Below are positions 19,537 through 28,453 of a DNA stretch of 64,000 nt, one piece after another. The stretch is from Streptomyces decoyicus (lineage in GTDB: Bacteria; Actinomycetota; Actinomycetes; Streptomycetales; Streptomycetaceae), in assembly GCF_019880305.1 (NCBI RefSeq), contig NZ_CP082301.1, forward strand, positions 3,472,001-3,536,000, in the 5' to 3' direction. Made by a program: the position numbers and the translations under genes. The first letter of the stretch is position 1. Each line of letters begins with the position of its first letter. The notes under the pieces were generated by a model. It ran no database searches and was not told the origin of the DNA. It worked only from the letters and a program-made list of their open reading frames with translations.

Positions 19537-21144
19537 GTGAGCAACAGCGCGCGACCTACCGGCCACAGCGAGCGCGATGCCCTGCGACCGGCGGGCCCGG
19601 CACCCGCGGACCCGCGGCGCCGCCCCGTCATCGCCGCCCTCATGCTCGGCATGGCGCTGGCCGCGCTCGACTCGACGATCATCGCCACCGCCATCCCGCA
19701 GATCGTCGGGGACCTCGGCGGCTTCGCGGTCTTCTCCTGGCTCTTCTCCGGCTATCTGCTGGCCGTCACCGTCACCCTGCCGGTCTACGGCAAGCTCTCC
19801 GACACCTTCGGCCGCAAGCCCATCCTGATCACCGGCATCGTGCTCTTCCTCGCCGGCTCACTGGCCTGCGCGGGCGCCTGGAACATGGCCTCGCTGATCG
19901 CCTTCCGCGTGGTCCAGGGCCTGGGCGGCGGCGCCCTCCAGGGCACCGTCCAGACCATCGCCGCCGACCTCTACCCGATGAAGGAACGCCCCAAGATCCA
20001 GGCCAGGCTCTCCAGCGTCTGGGCCACTTCGTCGGTGGCCGGACCCGCGCTGGGCGGGCTGCTCGCCGCCTACGCCGACTGGCGGTGGATCTTCCTGGTC
20101 AATGTGCCGGTGGGGGCGGTGGCGCTCTGGCTGATCGTGCGGTACTTCACCGAGGCGGAACGCCGGCAGGAAGGTCCCCGGGCCCGCCGCCCCCGCGTCG
20201 ACTGGCCCGGCGCGCTGGCGATCTTCGCCTGTGGCGGGCTGCTGCTGACCGCCCTGGTCCAGGGCGGTGTGGCCTGGCCGTGGTTCTCCGCGCCGTCGCT
20301 GCTGCTGCTCGGCGGCAGCGCACTGTGCGCCACGCTCACCGTGCTGATCGAGCGCCGCGCCGCGGAACCGATCATCCCCGGCTGGGTCTGGCGCCGCCGC
20401 ACCATCTCCGCCGTCAACGTCGCCCTCGGCGCCCTGGGCCTGCTGATGGTCGCCCCGACCGTGTTCCTGCCCACCTACGCGCAGTCCGTACTGGGCCTGG
20501 GGCCGACGGCCGCCGGCTTCGTGCTCTCCGTCATGACCCTGAGCTGGCCGGTCTCGGCCGCCCTGAGCAGCCATGTCTACAACCGCCTCGGGATCCGCAC
20601 CTGCGCGGTGCTCGGCATCGGCGCGGCCGGCCTGATCCTGCTCGCCTTCCCCCTGCTGCCCTACCCCGGCGCCGCCTGGCAGCCCGCCCTGATCATGCTG
20701 GCGCTCGGCGCGGCACTCGGTCTCTTCCAGCTCCCGCTGATCATCGGCGTCCAGTCCTCGGTCGGCTACGCCGAGCGCGGCACCGCCACCGCCTCCATAC
20801 TCTTCTGCCGGCAGGTCGGCCAGTCCCTCGGCGCCGCGCTCTTCGGCGCCCTCGCCAACGCCACCCTCAACGACCGCCTCGCCCACGCCCCTTCGGACAT
20901 CCGCCCCGGCCTGCCCGGCGACCTGGACGCGGTCTCGCACACCCTCCAGCACCCCGGCGCCCTCACCGCCCACGCCACCGACTACCTCCGCCGCGCCGTC
21001 GACACCACGGTCGACCACGTCTACCTCGGCGCCGCCGCGGCCGCCGCGCTCGCGCTGGCGGCGCTGTTGCTGCTGGCCCCGCGGCACTTCCCGGTACATA
21101 CGGATGCCCGCGCCGCGGGCGAGGGCGAGCCGGCCGGGAAGTAG
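19537..21144 (+). CDS. DHA2-type MFS exporter
   Basis: A 535-residue protein with about 14 membrane segments. The first segment MLGMALAALDSTIIATAIPQ is the motif of the 14-TM drug/H+ antiporter family, and YGKLSDTFGRKPILITG is the MFS loop motif. RVVQGLGGGALQGTVQ in segment 4 and the antiporter motif near ATSSVAGPALGGLLA support export. It probably removes a toxic compound or natural product; the substrate is unknown. The GTG at 19537 has GGAGGGGG at good spacing. No TetR or MarR regulator is adjacent. Confidence 0.92.
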   Translation: MSNSARPTGHSERDALRPAGPAPADPRRRPVIAALMLGMALAALDSTIIATAIPQIVGDLGGFAVFSWLFSGYLLAVTVTLPVYGKLSDTFGRKPILITGIVLFLAGSLACAGAWNMASLIAFRVVQGLGGGALQGTVQTIAADLYPMKERPKIQARLSSVWATSSVAGPALGGLLAAYADWRWIFLVNVPVGAVALWLIVRYFTEAERRQEGPRARRPRVDWPGALAIFACGGLLLTALVQGGVAWPWFSAPSLLLLGGSALCATLTVLIERRAAEPIIPGWVWRRRTISAVNVALGALGLLMVAPTVFLPTYAQSVLGLGPTAAGFVLSVMTLSWPVSAALSSHVYNRLGIRTCAVLGIGAAGLILLAFPLLPYPGAAWQPALIMLALGAALGLFQLPLIIGVQSSVGYAERGTATASILFCRQVGQSLGAALFGALANATLNDRLAHAPSDIRPGLPGDLDAVSHTLQHPGALTAHATDYLRRAVDTTVDHVYLGAAAAAALALAALLLLAPRHFPVHTDARAAGEGEPAGK

Positions 21145-21170
21145 CCGGCCGGCGCGAGGAGTCCGCGCGG

Positions 21171-22178
21171 TCAGCCGCCAGCGACGCCGCCCCCACGGGG
21201 CACCTGCGTCTCCAGGGTGTCCTCCTCGTCGGGGCCGGCAGAGCCGGAGTCCCGTCCGCCGCCCCGCGCCCCCGCGGCGTCCCCGCCGTCCCCCTCCGCC
21301 ACGGGCGCCTTCCCGGTGAGCACCGCCAGGCTGTTGCGTACATGGGTCATATGGACGCGGGCCTCTTCGCGCTCCGCGTCGTGGGTGCGCAGGATCCGCT
21401 CCGTGGCCCGCTCGATGCGTTCCACCTCCGCCCGCGCCTGGGCCAGCAGCCCGGCGGCGCGGTCCTCGGCGTCCTCCTGACGGTGCCGGGCGGCCTCTTC
21501 GGCCTCCGCGTACAGCGTCCGGGCGTCGGCGCGAACGGCCTTCCCGCGGGCGTCCAGCTCCGCGACGCGCCGGTCCGTCTCCGCCTCCATCGCCGCGAGT
21601 TCCCGCGCGGCCGCGTCACCCTCCTCCGCCTGCCGCTGCTCCTGTTCACGCAGCAGCTGCGCGGTGCGCCGGCGTACCTCCGCCAGCCCCTCGGCCGCCT
21701 CGCTCCGCAGCCGCTCGGCGTCCTCGGCCGCCACGGCCGCCAGCTCCGTGGCCTCGCCGCGGGCCGCCGCCTCCGTACGCCGGGCCCGCGTGTCCGCCTC
21801 GGCGCGCACCGCGTACGCCGCCCGCTCGGCCGCGTCCCGCACCTCGTCCGCATGGGCGGCGGCCGCGTCACGGGCCTGCCCGGCCGCCTGCTCCGCCTCG
21901 GTCCGCAGCCGGGCCGCCTCGGACTCCGCGGTCGTCAGGATCAGCCGTGCCTCGCGGCCCAGCGACTCGTACGTCTGCGGCGGCTGCTGCGCCAGATAGG
22001 CGCGCAGCTGTTCGAGTTCGGCCGCCATCTCGTTGGACAGGACGGTGAGCCGTGCGGCGCGCTCCCAGCAGGAGTCGCGGTCGACCGAGAGCCCCGTGAC
22101 CCGGCGGTCCACATCCTCCGGCCGGTAGCCACGCCCTCGTACGACCTCGAACCCATGAGGCGAAACCGATGCACTCAT
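21171..22178 (-). CDS. DivIVA/FilP-like coiled-coil protein
   Basis: A 335-residue protein made almost wholly of heptad-like Ala/Glu/Arg helices from residue 45 to 290 (for example LLREQEQRQAEEGDAAAREL). It has a conserved head (FEVVRGRGYRPEDVDRRV) that resembles the N-terminal region of DivIVA-type and FilP-like proteins, often annotated as cellulose-binding in Streptomyces. The tail is Gly/Asp-rich and disordered. Such proteins form cytoskeletal filaments linked to hyphal tip growth. The ATG at 22178 follows GAGGGG. It lies 164 bp downstream of an LCP cell-wall gene, so a role at the growing wall is a fair inference. Confidence 0.8.
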   Translation of the reverse strand: MSASVSPHGFEVVRGRGYRPEDVDRRVTGLSVDRDSCWERAARLTVLSNEMAAELEQLRAYLAQQPPQTYESLGREARLILTTAESEAARLRTEAEQAAGQARDAAAAHADEVRDAAERAAYAVRAEADTRARRTEAAARGEATELAAVAAEDAERLRSEAAEGLAEVRRRTAQLLREQEQRQAEEGDAAARELAAMEAETDRRVAELDARGKAVRADARTLYAEAEEAARHRQEDAEDRAAGLLAQARAEVERIERATERILRTHDAEREEARVHMTHVRNSLAVLTGKAPVAEGDGGDAAGARGGGRDSGSAGPDEEDTLETQVPRGGGVAGG

Positions 22179-22342
22179 CCCTCAAGCCCCTCTCCGCCGC
22201 GCACAGCAGTCGCGCGACCCGCAGCGTTCCGCGTCGTTTCGCATGATTCCGTGCAGCCCTGTGCAGTTACGCGCACTTCCCGGGGATCGTGCCGAAGCCG
22301 CACCATCGCGACACTCCGCCCAACCCACCCCACAAGGATGCG

Positions 22343-23434
22343 TTATTTATCGCCAGAAGTCGGAATCCGATCATCGTTGCGCAGCGCCTGGAACAACCGC
22401 CTCGCCCCGGGTTCGTCCCACCGCAGCACCGACCCGACGCCGCCCACCATCACCCCGGGCCGCATCACCGGAACCGTCGTCGCCGTCCCGCCGCCCCCGG
22501 CGATCTGCTTCATCGACCAGCCCATATCCAGCACCCGCGCCATGTCCGCACCGTCGTCCACGGTCAGCGCCGCCAGCGAGGTGTCCAGCACCCGCTTCAG
22601 CCGGGACGGGTCGAGGTACACGTCCGGCGATGCCATCTCGTCGGCAACCGCACCGAGCAATTGCCGCTGGCGCTTCACCCGTCCGAGGTCACCGTCGGGG
22701 TCGGTGTACCGGGCCCGTACGTACGCCAGCGCCTGGGTGCCGTTCATCTCCCGGCAGCCCGCCGGGAAGTCCGCCCCCGACTTCTCGTCCCGCAGCGGCT
22801 TGTCCAGACACAGCCGCACACCGTCCAGCGCGTCCACGACCTGCACGAACCCCAGGAAGTTCACCTCGGCATAGCGGTCGATCCGCAGCCCGGTCGCCTG
22901 CTCCACCGTTCGGGTGAGCAGCTTCGGCCCGCCGTCCGCATACGCCTCGTTGATCTTCCGGCTGCCGTGGCCCGGTATCGGTACGTAGCTGTCGCGCGGC
23001 AGGCTGACCAGCGAGGGCCCGTGATCGCCGTAGTGCAGCACCATGATCGTGTCGGTGTTCCGCACCCGGTTGTTGCCGACGTGCAGGTCCCTGCGCTGCT
23101 GCGGGGTCAGCGTGCTACGGCTGTCCGAGCCGACCAGCAGCCAGTTCGTGCCCTTGCCCGCGGCCGGCCGGCCCGCGTAGTCCGCCAGCGCATCCATGTG
23201 CCGCAGCTGCCGGTCCGCCGAGACATACAGCCAGGCCCCGACCGCGACCACGGCGACGACCAGCACCAGCAGCGTCACCAGGAGCCAGACCAGCCACCTC
23301 CACCGCCGCCGGGGCGGGCCCGGACCGCGCAGCGACCTGGCCGACCGCTGCCGGTGCCACCAGCGCGGACGCTGCGCCCGGTACAGCGCCGTCGTCGACG
23401 ACGACTGCGACAACGGGGGTATCGGACGGCCCAT
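22343..23434 (-). CDS. LytR-CpsA-Psr (LCP) family cell-wall glycopolymer ligase
   Basis: A 363-residue protein with an Arg/Pro-rich cytoplasmic head, one membrane anchor at 46-70 (WLVWLLVTLLVLVVAVVAVG) and an outer LCP domain. Catalytic and ligand residues are visible in NWLLVGSDSR, RNTDTIMVLHY, SLPRDSYVPIPG and KINEAYADGGP, and ALAYVRARY-DPDGDLGRVKRQ is the second conserved block. LCP enzymes move glycopolymers from undecaprenyl carriers to peptidoglycan. The LCP core is complete; the C-terminal LytR_C domain is absent. It is followed on the same strand by the coiled-coil gene. Confidence 0.93.
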   Translation of the reverse strand: MGRPIPPLSQSSSTTALYRAQRPRWWHRQRSARSLRGPGPPRRRWRWLVWLLVTLLVLVVAVVAVGAWLYVSADRQLRHMDALADYAGRPAAGKGTNWLLVGSDSRSTLTPQQRRDLHVGNNRVRNTDTIMVLHYGDHGPSLVSLPRDSYVPIPGHGSRKINEAYADGGPKLLTRTVEQATGLRIDRYAEVNFLGFVQVVDALDGVRLCLDKPLRDEKSGADFPAGCREMNGTQALAYVRARYTDPDGDLGRVKRQRQLLGAVADEMASPDVYLDPSRLKRVLDTSLAALTVDDGADMARVLDMGWSMKQIAGGGGTATTVPVMRPGVMVGGVGSVLRWDEPGARRLFQALRNDDRIPTSGDK

Positions 23435-23607
23435 ATACGCATGGTCGGGGCACCCGCCCCGTCGCGCCTGTCGAGCGCCCCGGCCCGCTCGCTACGCCAG
23501 GGTCCGGCCGGGTCCGCTCCACCGCGGGCCCGGCCGTGATCCGCCAAAGGGGCCCCAAGGCGCGTCTTCCGACTCGGCCGGGCCCGGGGCGCTCCGGACG
23601 GCGCGCC

Positions 23608-26592
23608 CTACAGCAGCCCGTCCCACATCTGCTCCAGCAGCACCGACCACCAGGTCTCCGGCGAACCCAGCGCCGGCGCGTCCAGGGCCACCAGCTGCGC
23701 CTGGAAGTCGACGGTCCAACGGCCCGCCTGCTCGGGCGTCAGCCCGTACCGCAGCCGCCACATCCGCCCCAGCATCGCCAGACAGCGCGCAAACTCCGGC
23801 AGCCCGGAGTTCACGAACTGCGGTGTCGCCGGCGCTCCGCCCGGCCCGGCCTCCATCGGCACCGCCACGATGTGCGCGGTCCCGAACTGCACACACAGCT
23901 GACGGCCGAAGTCGTTGCCCATCACCAGATACGAACCGGCATCCGACGCCGGCTGCACCATCCGCTCCGCCGCCAGCTCCGCCAGCGTCGGCACCGGACG
24001 GCCCGGCTGCGCCTGCGCCCAGAAGAACGGCCCGAAGTCGACCGGCAGCCCGGCCCACACCAGCGTCTGCGCCACCACATCGGGCACGCCGTGCCGGGAG
24101 ACCGCCCGCTGGTCGAAACGGAAGAGGCCCTGCGGCCCGAACGCCTGCTCCAGCTCCTGCCCGATCGCCTGCGGCGGCACCGGTGGCACCGGCTGCACCT
24201 GCGACGGATGCGGCAACGGCACCCGCACCGGCGCCGGCCGCGCCGGACCGTCCGCGACCTGGTGCAACTCGCCCTGATGCTCGACGAGATGCCGTACGCC
24301 CTGCTGCCTCGAGGCGTGGTCCCTGCCGTACGCGGCGGTGTGGCTGATCCGCACCTGCGGCCAGTTGTCCCGGATCATCCGGGCGCAGTAGCCACCCGGC
24401 AGATCACAGCACTCCAGCTCCGTGTGCAGCTCCAGCACCTGCTGCGGCGGGATGTTCATCGCGCGCAGCTCATGCAGCAGCTGCCACTCCGGATGCGGCG
24501 TACCGGGCGCCGAACGACGCACGATCTTCTGCTCGGAGCCGTCCGGCGCGCGATAGCTCAGCACGGCCATATAGCCCGGACCGACGGTCGGCTGACCGCT
24601 CGGCGCCTGCGGATAGCCGTACGCACCACCGCCGCCGGGGCCCGGCACACCGGGGCCCTGCGCACCGGGCGGGCCCGGCGGAGGCCCGGGAGGGGCGGGC
24701 TGACCGGGCGGGACGCCGGGGCCGGACGCCGGCGGCACCCCGGGTACGCCCGGCGCACCGGGGCCGCCGGGACCACCCGGGCCGTTCCCGGACAGCGCCG
24801 CGCCATCGGCGAGCATCGTCGCCGCGGCATGCACCCCGCCACCACCCGCGGCGGGCGGGGCGGGCGGTGCGGAGGGCGGAGGCGGACCGTCCTGGCCGCC
24901 GGAGCCCCGGCCGCCCGCGGACGCGCCGAGCCTGCCGGGCGGGCCGGGCGGGCCGGGCGGCTTGGGCGCACCAGGCGGGCCGGGCGGCTTGGGCGCACCG
25001 GGCGGGCCGGGCGGCGGGGGCACACCGGGGCCGCCGGCAGCGCCGCCCGGCCCGTTGCCGCCCGCAAGACCGGCCTGGAGGGAGGCGCCGTCGGCGAGCA
25101 TCGTCGCGGCGGCATGAACCCCACCGCCGCCCGGACCGCCGGCACCGGGGGAACCCGTGCCGCCGGAAGCAGAACCGGAACCGGAAGCACCGGCACCAGC
25201 ACCGGTCCCTTCGGAACCACCGGCCTCACCCGTCCCGCCCGGCCCGTCGACCGCGCTGAGATCCAGATCCGCCGCATCCAGCTGCGAGACCATCTGCGTC
25301 GGCACATAACCACCGGCCGGCGCACCGGACGCACCGGGGCCGGACGCCGCGAGCCCGCCGGGCGGGCGCACCTCGGCCTTACCCGTCTCGGCCTGGGCGG
25401 CCTGCGCGGGATCCTGCGCCGCACCGGAACGGCCCGCACCGGGAGGACCGGGCGCGCCGGGAGGCGGGGGCGGTCCCGCCGCGGCGTTCCCGGGCAGCGA
25501 CGAACCGTCCGCCAGCATCGTCGCGGCGGCATGCACCCCACCGCCCGCGGGCGGTGCGGGCGGCATACCGGGGGCGGGTACGCCGGGCCCGTCCGCGGCG
25601 GGCGCACCGGCACCCGGCGGAGGCGGCACATCGGCGACCGGCGGCCCGGACGGCGGCGGCAGATCCGGCAGCCCCGCGGCAGGCGGTGCAGCAGGCGGCG
25701 CGGGAGGCATCGGGGGCGGCAGCGGAGCACCAGCGGGCCCGCCGGCCGGACGTGCCTGACCGGCCGGACCACCGTCGGGCCCGGCCCCCTCCGGCAGATC
25801 CAGCGCGGGCGCGACCTGTGTACGCGGCAACTGACTGCCGCCGTGCAGCAGTTCGGTCTTGGCCTCCGGCCGGGCCCGCGGCGTCGAAGGGGTGTCGTCC
25901 TCCTCGTCGAAACCGGCCAGCGGCGGCGCGAAGACCGTCGCGGGCAGCCCCACCGACCGGTCCTCGCCACCCGCGCCGGCCGTCGTGTCCGTCCCGGCCC
26001 ACGGCATCGGCGCCCCGGAACCGGCACCCGCTCCCGGGGCCGCCTCCTCGCCGGGCCCGGTGGCCCCGCCCTCGGTGCCGTTGACACTCACCTCGGCCCA
26101 GGCGTCCGAGGCCGACGGCGCGGCAGCAGGCGCAGGCGCACCCGGCGGAGATGCCGCCGGGGCCTCGCCGGCGGTCCCCACGGCCCCCGCGCTCCCGGCC
26201 CCTCGCCGGTCCGCTGCGCCGATCCCGTCCGCCGCCTCCTGCAACCACTCCGGCGGCGTCAGCAGAAACGACGTGGCCTCCAGATCGATCCGCTGCGCAG
26301 GCGCCTCGGACGCGCCGTACCCGCCGTCCGCGGGAGCGCCGTACACCTCCTCGTACCGGCGGATCACCTCACCCACCGGCAGCCCCGGCCACAGCGTCGT
26401 CTCCCCGCTGTCCCGCGCGATCACCATCCGGGCCCGGCCGCCGTCCGTCGACGGTCCGCCCTCCCGGTCCTCGGCCCAGGCCACGAAGCCCAGATCGAAC
26501 TCCCGCACCCGCACCTCTCGATGGAGCGGCACCGGCACCTCGCCGTTCACCCACCGCTCCGCGCGCTCCTGCGCCTGCGCGAACGTCACCAC
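23608..26592 (-). CDS. Large Pro/Gly-rich protein with deaminase-like and SUKH-4-like C-terminal domains
   Basis: 994 residues in four parts. Residues 1-95 form a small domain like YrhB/Imm35-type immunity proteins (AQAQERAERWVNGEV, VIRRYEEVYG). Residues 120-670 are a long disordered Pro/Gly/Ala linker with three copies of the motif GVHAAATMLADG. Residues 673-770 look like a nucleic-acid deaminase fold, with H723-T-E and C728/C736 as possible zinc ligands. Residues 810-994 resemble SUKH-4 immunity proteins (SYLVMGNDFGRQLCVQFG). There is no signal peptide. It begins 5 bp after the WHH-SUKH gene ends, so the two are one operon. Catalysis is uncertain because the CC-x6-C spacing departs from the usual PCxxC. 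Confidence 0.75.
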   Translation of the reverse strand: MVTFAQAQERAERWVNGEVPVPLHREVRVREFDLGFVAWAEDREGGPSTDGGRARMVIARDSGETTLWPGLPVGEVIRRYEEVYGAPADGGYGASEAPAQRIDLEATSFLLTPPEWLQEAADGIGAADRRGAGSAGAVGTAGEAPAASPPGAPAPAAAPSASDAWAEVSVNGTEGGATGPGEEAAPGAGAGSGAPMPWAGTDTTAGAGGEDRSVGLPATVFAPPLAGFDEEDDTPSTPRARPEAKTELLHGGSQLPRTQVAPALDLPEGAGPDGGPAGQARPAGGPAGAPLPPPMPPAPPAAPPAAGLPDLPPPSGPPVADVPPPPGAGAPAADGPGVPAPGMPPAPPAGGGVHAAATMLADGSSLPGNAAAGPPPPPGAPGPPGAGRSGAAQDPAQAAQAETGKAEVRPPGGLAASGPGASGAPAGGYVPTQMVSQLDAADLDLSAVDGPGGTGEAGGSEGTGAGAGASGSGSASGGTGSPGAGGPGGGGVHAAATMLADGASLQAGLAGGNGPGGAAGGPGVPPPPGPPGAPKPPGPPGAPKPPGPPGPPGRLGASAGGRGSGGQDGPPPPSAPPAPPAAGGGGVHAAATMLADGAALSGNGPGGPGGPGAPGVPGVPPASGPGVPPGQPAPPGPPPGPPGAQGPGVPGPGGGGAYGYPQAPSGQPTVGPGYMAVLSYRAPDGSEQKIVRRSAPGTPHPEWQLLHELRAMNIPPQQVLELHTELECCDLPGGYCARMIRDNWPQVRISHTAAYGRDHASRQQGVRHLVEHQGELHQVADGPARPAPVRVPLPHPSQVQPVPPVPPQAIGQELEQAFGPQGLFRFDQRAVSRHGVPDVVAQTLVWAGLPVDFGPFFWAQAQPGRPVPTLAELAAERMVQPASDAGSYLVMGNDFGRQLCVQFGTAHIVAVPMEAGPGGAPATPQFVNSGLPEFARCLAMLGRMWRLRYGLTPEQAGRWTVDFQAQLVALDAPALGSPETWWSVLLEQMWDGLL
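24801..25545 (-). repeat. Three spaced copies of an in-frame motif in the SUKH-4 protein linker
   Basis: The coding units for GVHAAATMLADG plus a small residue and Leu lie at about 24801-24841, 25084-25124 and 25501-25545. They are nearly identical in DNA while the linker between them varies, so either selection or gene conversion keeps them alike. Confidence 0.75.
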
Positions 26593-26597
26593 CGTGC

Positions 26598-27605
26598 TCA
26601 GCCCCCCACCGCAACCGCGTACGCAAAACCGCCGTCGACCATCAAGTTCGCCACGGTGTCCAGCTCCGGCGGATTGCCCGCCAGCCGCTGGAGGAACTCA
26701 TCGAAATCCGCACCGCACGGCAACAGCAGCCGCTCCACCCGCTCCTGCACCGTCCATCCGTCCTGATCCCGCGCATCGTCGTACGGGCAGAACCACACCG
26801 AGCCGAGCGCCTCGCCGCGCACCTTCACCGCGACCACACCGCCCTGCACGAACACCACGCCCAGATAGTCCTTGGTGAAGTGGTCCCGCAGACACTTGTT
26901 CACATAGACCAGATCGTTGACCGCGGCGTCATCGCGCACCGTGAAGAACGGCTGGTCGACCAGCAGCCCCAACTCCGCGTCCAGCGCCGCGCCCACCGGC
27001 GCACAGCCGCCCGCCGCCTTCAGGAACGACCGGTAGGCACCCGGCAGCCGATAGCCCAGCACCTCCTCGGCCTGCGCCACCTGCTCCTCACCCACCGACA
27101 GATCACGGTGCGGGAGCCCGAAGTGCACCGGCCGCGTCTCCTGCAACGGGCGGGTACCGCGCCTGTCGTGCGCCACCGCGGCCGTCGCCAGCCCGCCGTG
27201 ATGGCGCAACAGCGCCTTCACCTCGACCGGAATGAGCTCCATCCGGCGCGTACCGGCCACGTGATGCCAGGTCCAGCCGTGCGGCGTCGCCACCGGCGGC
27301 ACATCTATCCACAGCTCGTGCCCCTGCGCGTGCAGGGCCGCATTCGCCGACACATAGTCCGTCAGCCGCAGCTCGTCGACGCCGAACCCCTCCGGCGGCT
27401 CGGCGATCTCCGCCGCGGCGCGCGCATACGGCGAGAACTCCGGGAAACCGTGTTCGTCCATGCGCACTCCGGCGGGATACCGCGTGGCGCGGACCGGGTC
27501 CGGAAAATGCACGACCTGCCCGGCATAGGCCGAATTAGGTGGGGCGGCATCTCCCGCCGCCCGGGGGCCGGGGAGTGCCCCCAGCCCTTGCCGACCTGTC
27601 GTCAT
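26598..27605 (-). CDS. WHH-type HNH/EndoVII nuclease fused to a SUKH (SMI1/KNR4) domain
   Basis: 335 residues. Residues 30-140 match the WHH nuclease family, a branch of the HNH/endonuclease VII toxins: VHFPDPVRATRYPAG, then DEHGFPEFSPYA, and the catalytic core GWTWHHVAGTRRMELIP with W113-H114-H115, followed by HHGG. Residues 171-320 are a SUKH domain (EEVLGYRLPGAYRSFLKAAG, FTKDYLGVVFVQGG). WHH toxins cut DNA or RNA; SUKH proteins usually neutralise such toxins. Both in one chain suggests an inhibited or self-guarded nuclease, or a domain-scavenged immunity protein. No signal peptide or secretion domain is seen. It leads a two-gene operon with the deaminase/SUKH-4 gene and is divergent from the YwqJ/SUKH-3 pair. 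Confidence 0.85.
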   Translation of the reverse strand: MTTGRQGLGALPGPRAAGDAAPPNSAYAGQVVHFPDPVRATRYPAGVRMDEHGFPEFSPYARAAAEIAEPPEGFGVDELRLTDYVSANAALHAQGHELWIDVPPVATPHGWTWHHVAGTRRMELIPVEVKALLRHHGGLATAAVAHDRRGTRPLQETRPVHFGLPHRDLSVGEEQVAQAEEVLGYRLPGAYRSFLKAAGGCAPVGAALDAELGLLVDQPFFTVRDDAAVNDLVYVNKCLRDHFTKDYLGVVFVQGGVVAVKVRGEALGSVWFCPYDDARDQDGWTVQERVERLLLPCGADFDEFLQRLAGNPPELDTVANLMVDGGFAYAVAVGG

Positions 27606-27926
27606 CGCGGTTGCCCCCTGGCTGAAGCTGGCTTTGGGGCACAGCCTATGCCGTACCGCAACACCCGCCCCCGCCCGCCCGCCCCCGCACGTCAGCCCCG
27701 CGACACACCGGCGTCACCCACCGCCGCACCACCCCCGAGCCCCCCGCGCACCACCCCGCCGACCAGCCCCGTTCCGCCCCGGCCGACGGCCCGTCAGCTC
27801 ACCGTGAGATCGCCGACAGGCCGCCCGACTACCGCAACGCCCAGCACATTTGGCAGGCTGACCCTCCCCCACCTACGGCGGGGAGACCCCCAGTACCACG
27901 GGGATTCGGGGAGGGAAAGCAGCACC
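27606..27926. other. Divergent promoter region of the deaminase/SUKH locus
   Basis: About 320 bp between the WHH-SUKH and YwqJ-deaminase genes. The middle is an unusually C-rich run (27665-27780) and the right part holds CCCCCACCTACGGCGGGGAG near 27866, a weak dyad. It should contain both promoters. No small gene is supported. Confidence 0.5.
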
Positions 27927-28445
27927 ATGAGCACCACCGCACGTCATCACCACTCAGCCGCCGGCGACCCCCGCATCGGCTGGAGCGGCACCGCCGACGC
28001 CCATCGCGCGCCCGCCCTCCACCACCGCCGCGACGGCATCCTCCCCACCATCGGCGCCGCCCTGTCCGTACGCGGACAAACCCTCACCTGCACCGCGAGC
28101 AAGGCCGAACAGCCCCCCGCCCTGCACCCCCTGGTCCAGGATTTCCTCGACACCCTCGCCACCGCACAGCGCGAACGTTTCACCGGACGCTGCCCCGAAG
28201 CGGTCCTGCTCTCCCGCCACCTCACCGCCGTCGAGGGCAACCGCGGCAAACGCGCCTCCCGAAAACCCCTCACCAATGGCGAAGCCCGCCGCTCCCTGAA
28301 ACACTCCAAGATCACCGCACGCCATATCCGCGAGGACGGCGACCCCCAGCACGGCAGCTACGCCCCGCCCTGCCGCTCCTGCGACGCACTCCTCGCCCAC
28401 TTCGGCGTCATGCCCATCAGCGGCACCACGCCCACAGGAAGCTGA
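27927..28445 (+). CDS. YwqJ-related deaminase
   Basis: A 172-residue cytosine-deaminase-like protein of the YwqJ family. The zinc and proton-shuttle residues lie in GRCPEAVLLSRHL (C89, E91) and in APPCRSCDALLAHFGV (C149, C152). The helix SRKPLTNGEARRSLKHSKIT between them is typical of the family. YwqJ domains are usually toxin tips that deaminate bases of nucleic acids. Here the domain stands alone with an N-terminal 40-residue tail and no export signal. It is followed after 8 bp by a SUKH-3 gene, the usual immunity partner type. ATG 27927 follows GGGGAGGG. Confidence 0.88.
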   Translation: MSTTARHHHSAAGDPRIGWSGTADAHRAPALHHRRDGILPTIGAALSVRGQTLTCTASKAEQPPALHPLVQDFLDTLATAQRERFTGRCPEAVLLSRHLTAVEGNRGKRASRKPLTNGEARRSLKHSKITARHIREDGDPQHGSYAPPCRSCDALLAHFGVMPISGTTPTGS

Positions 28446-28453
28446 CCGCCACC

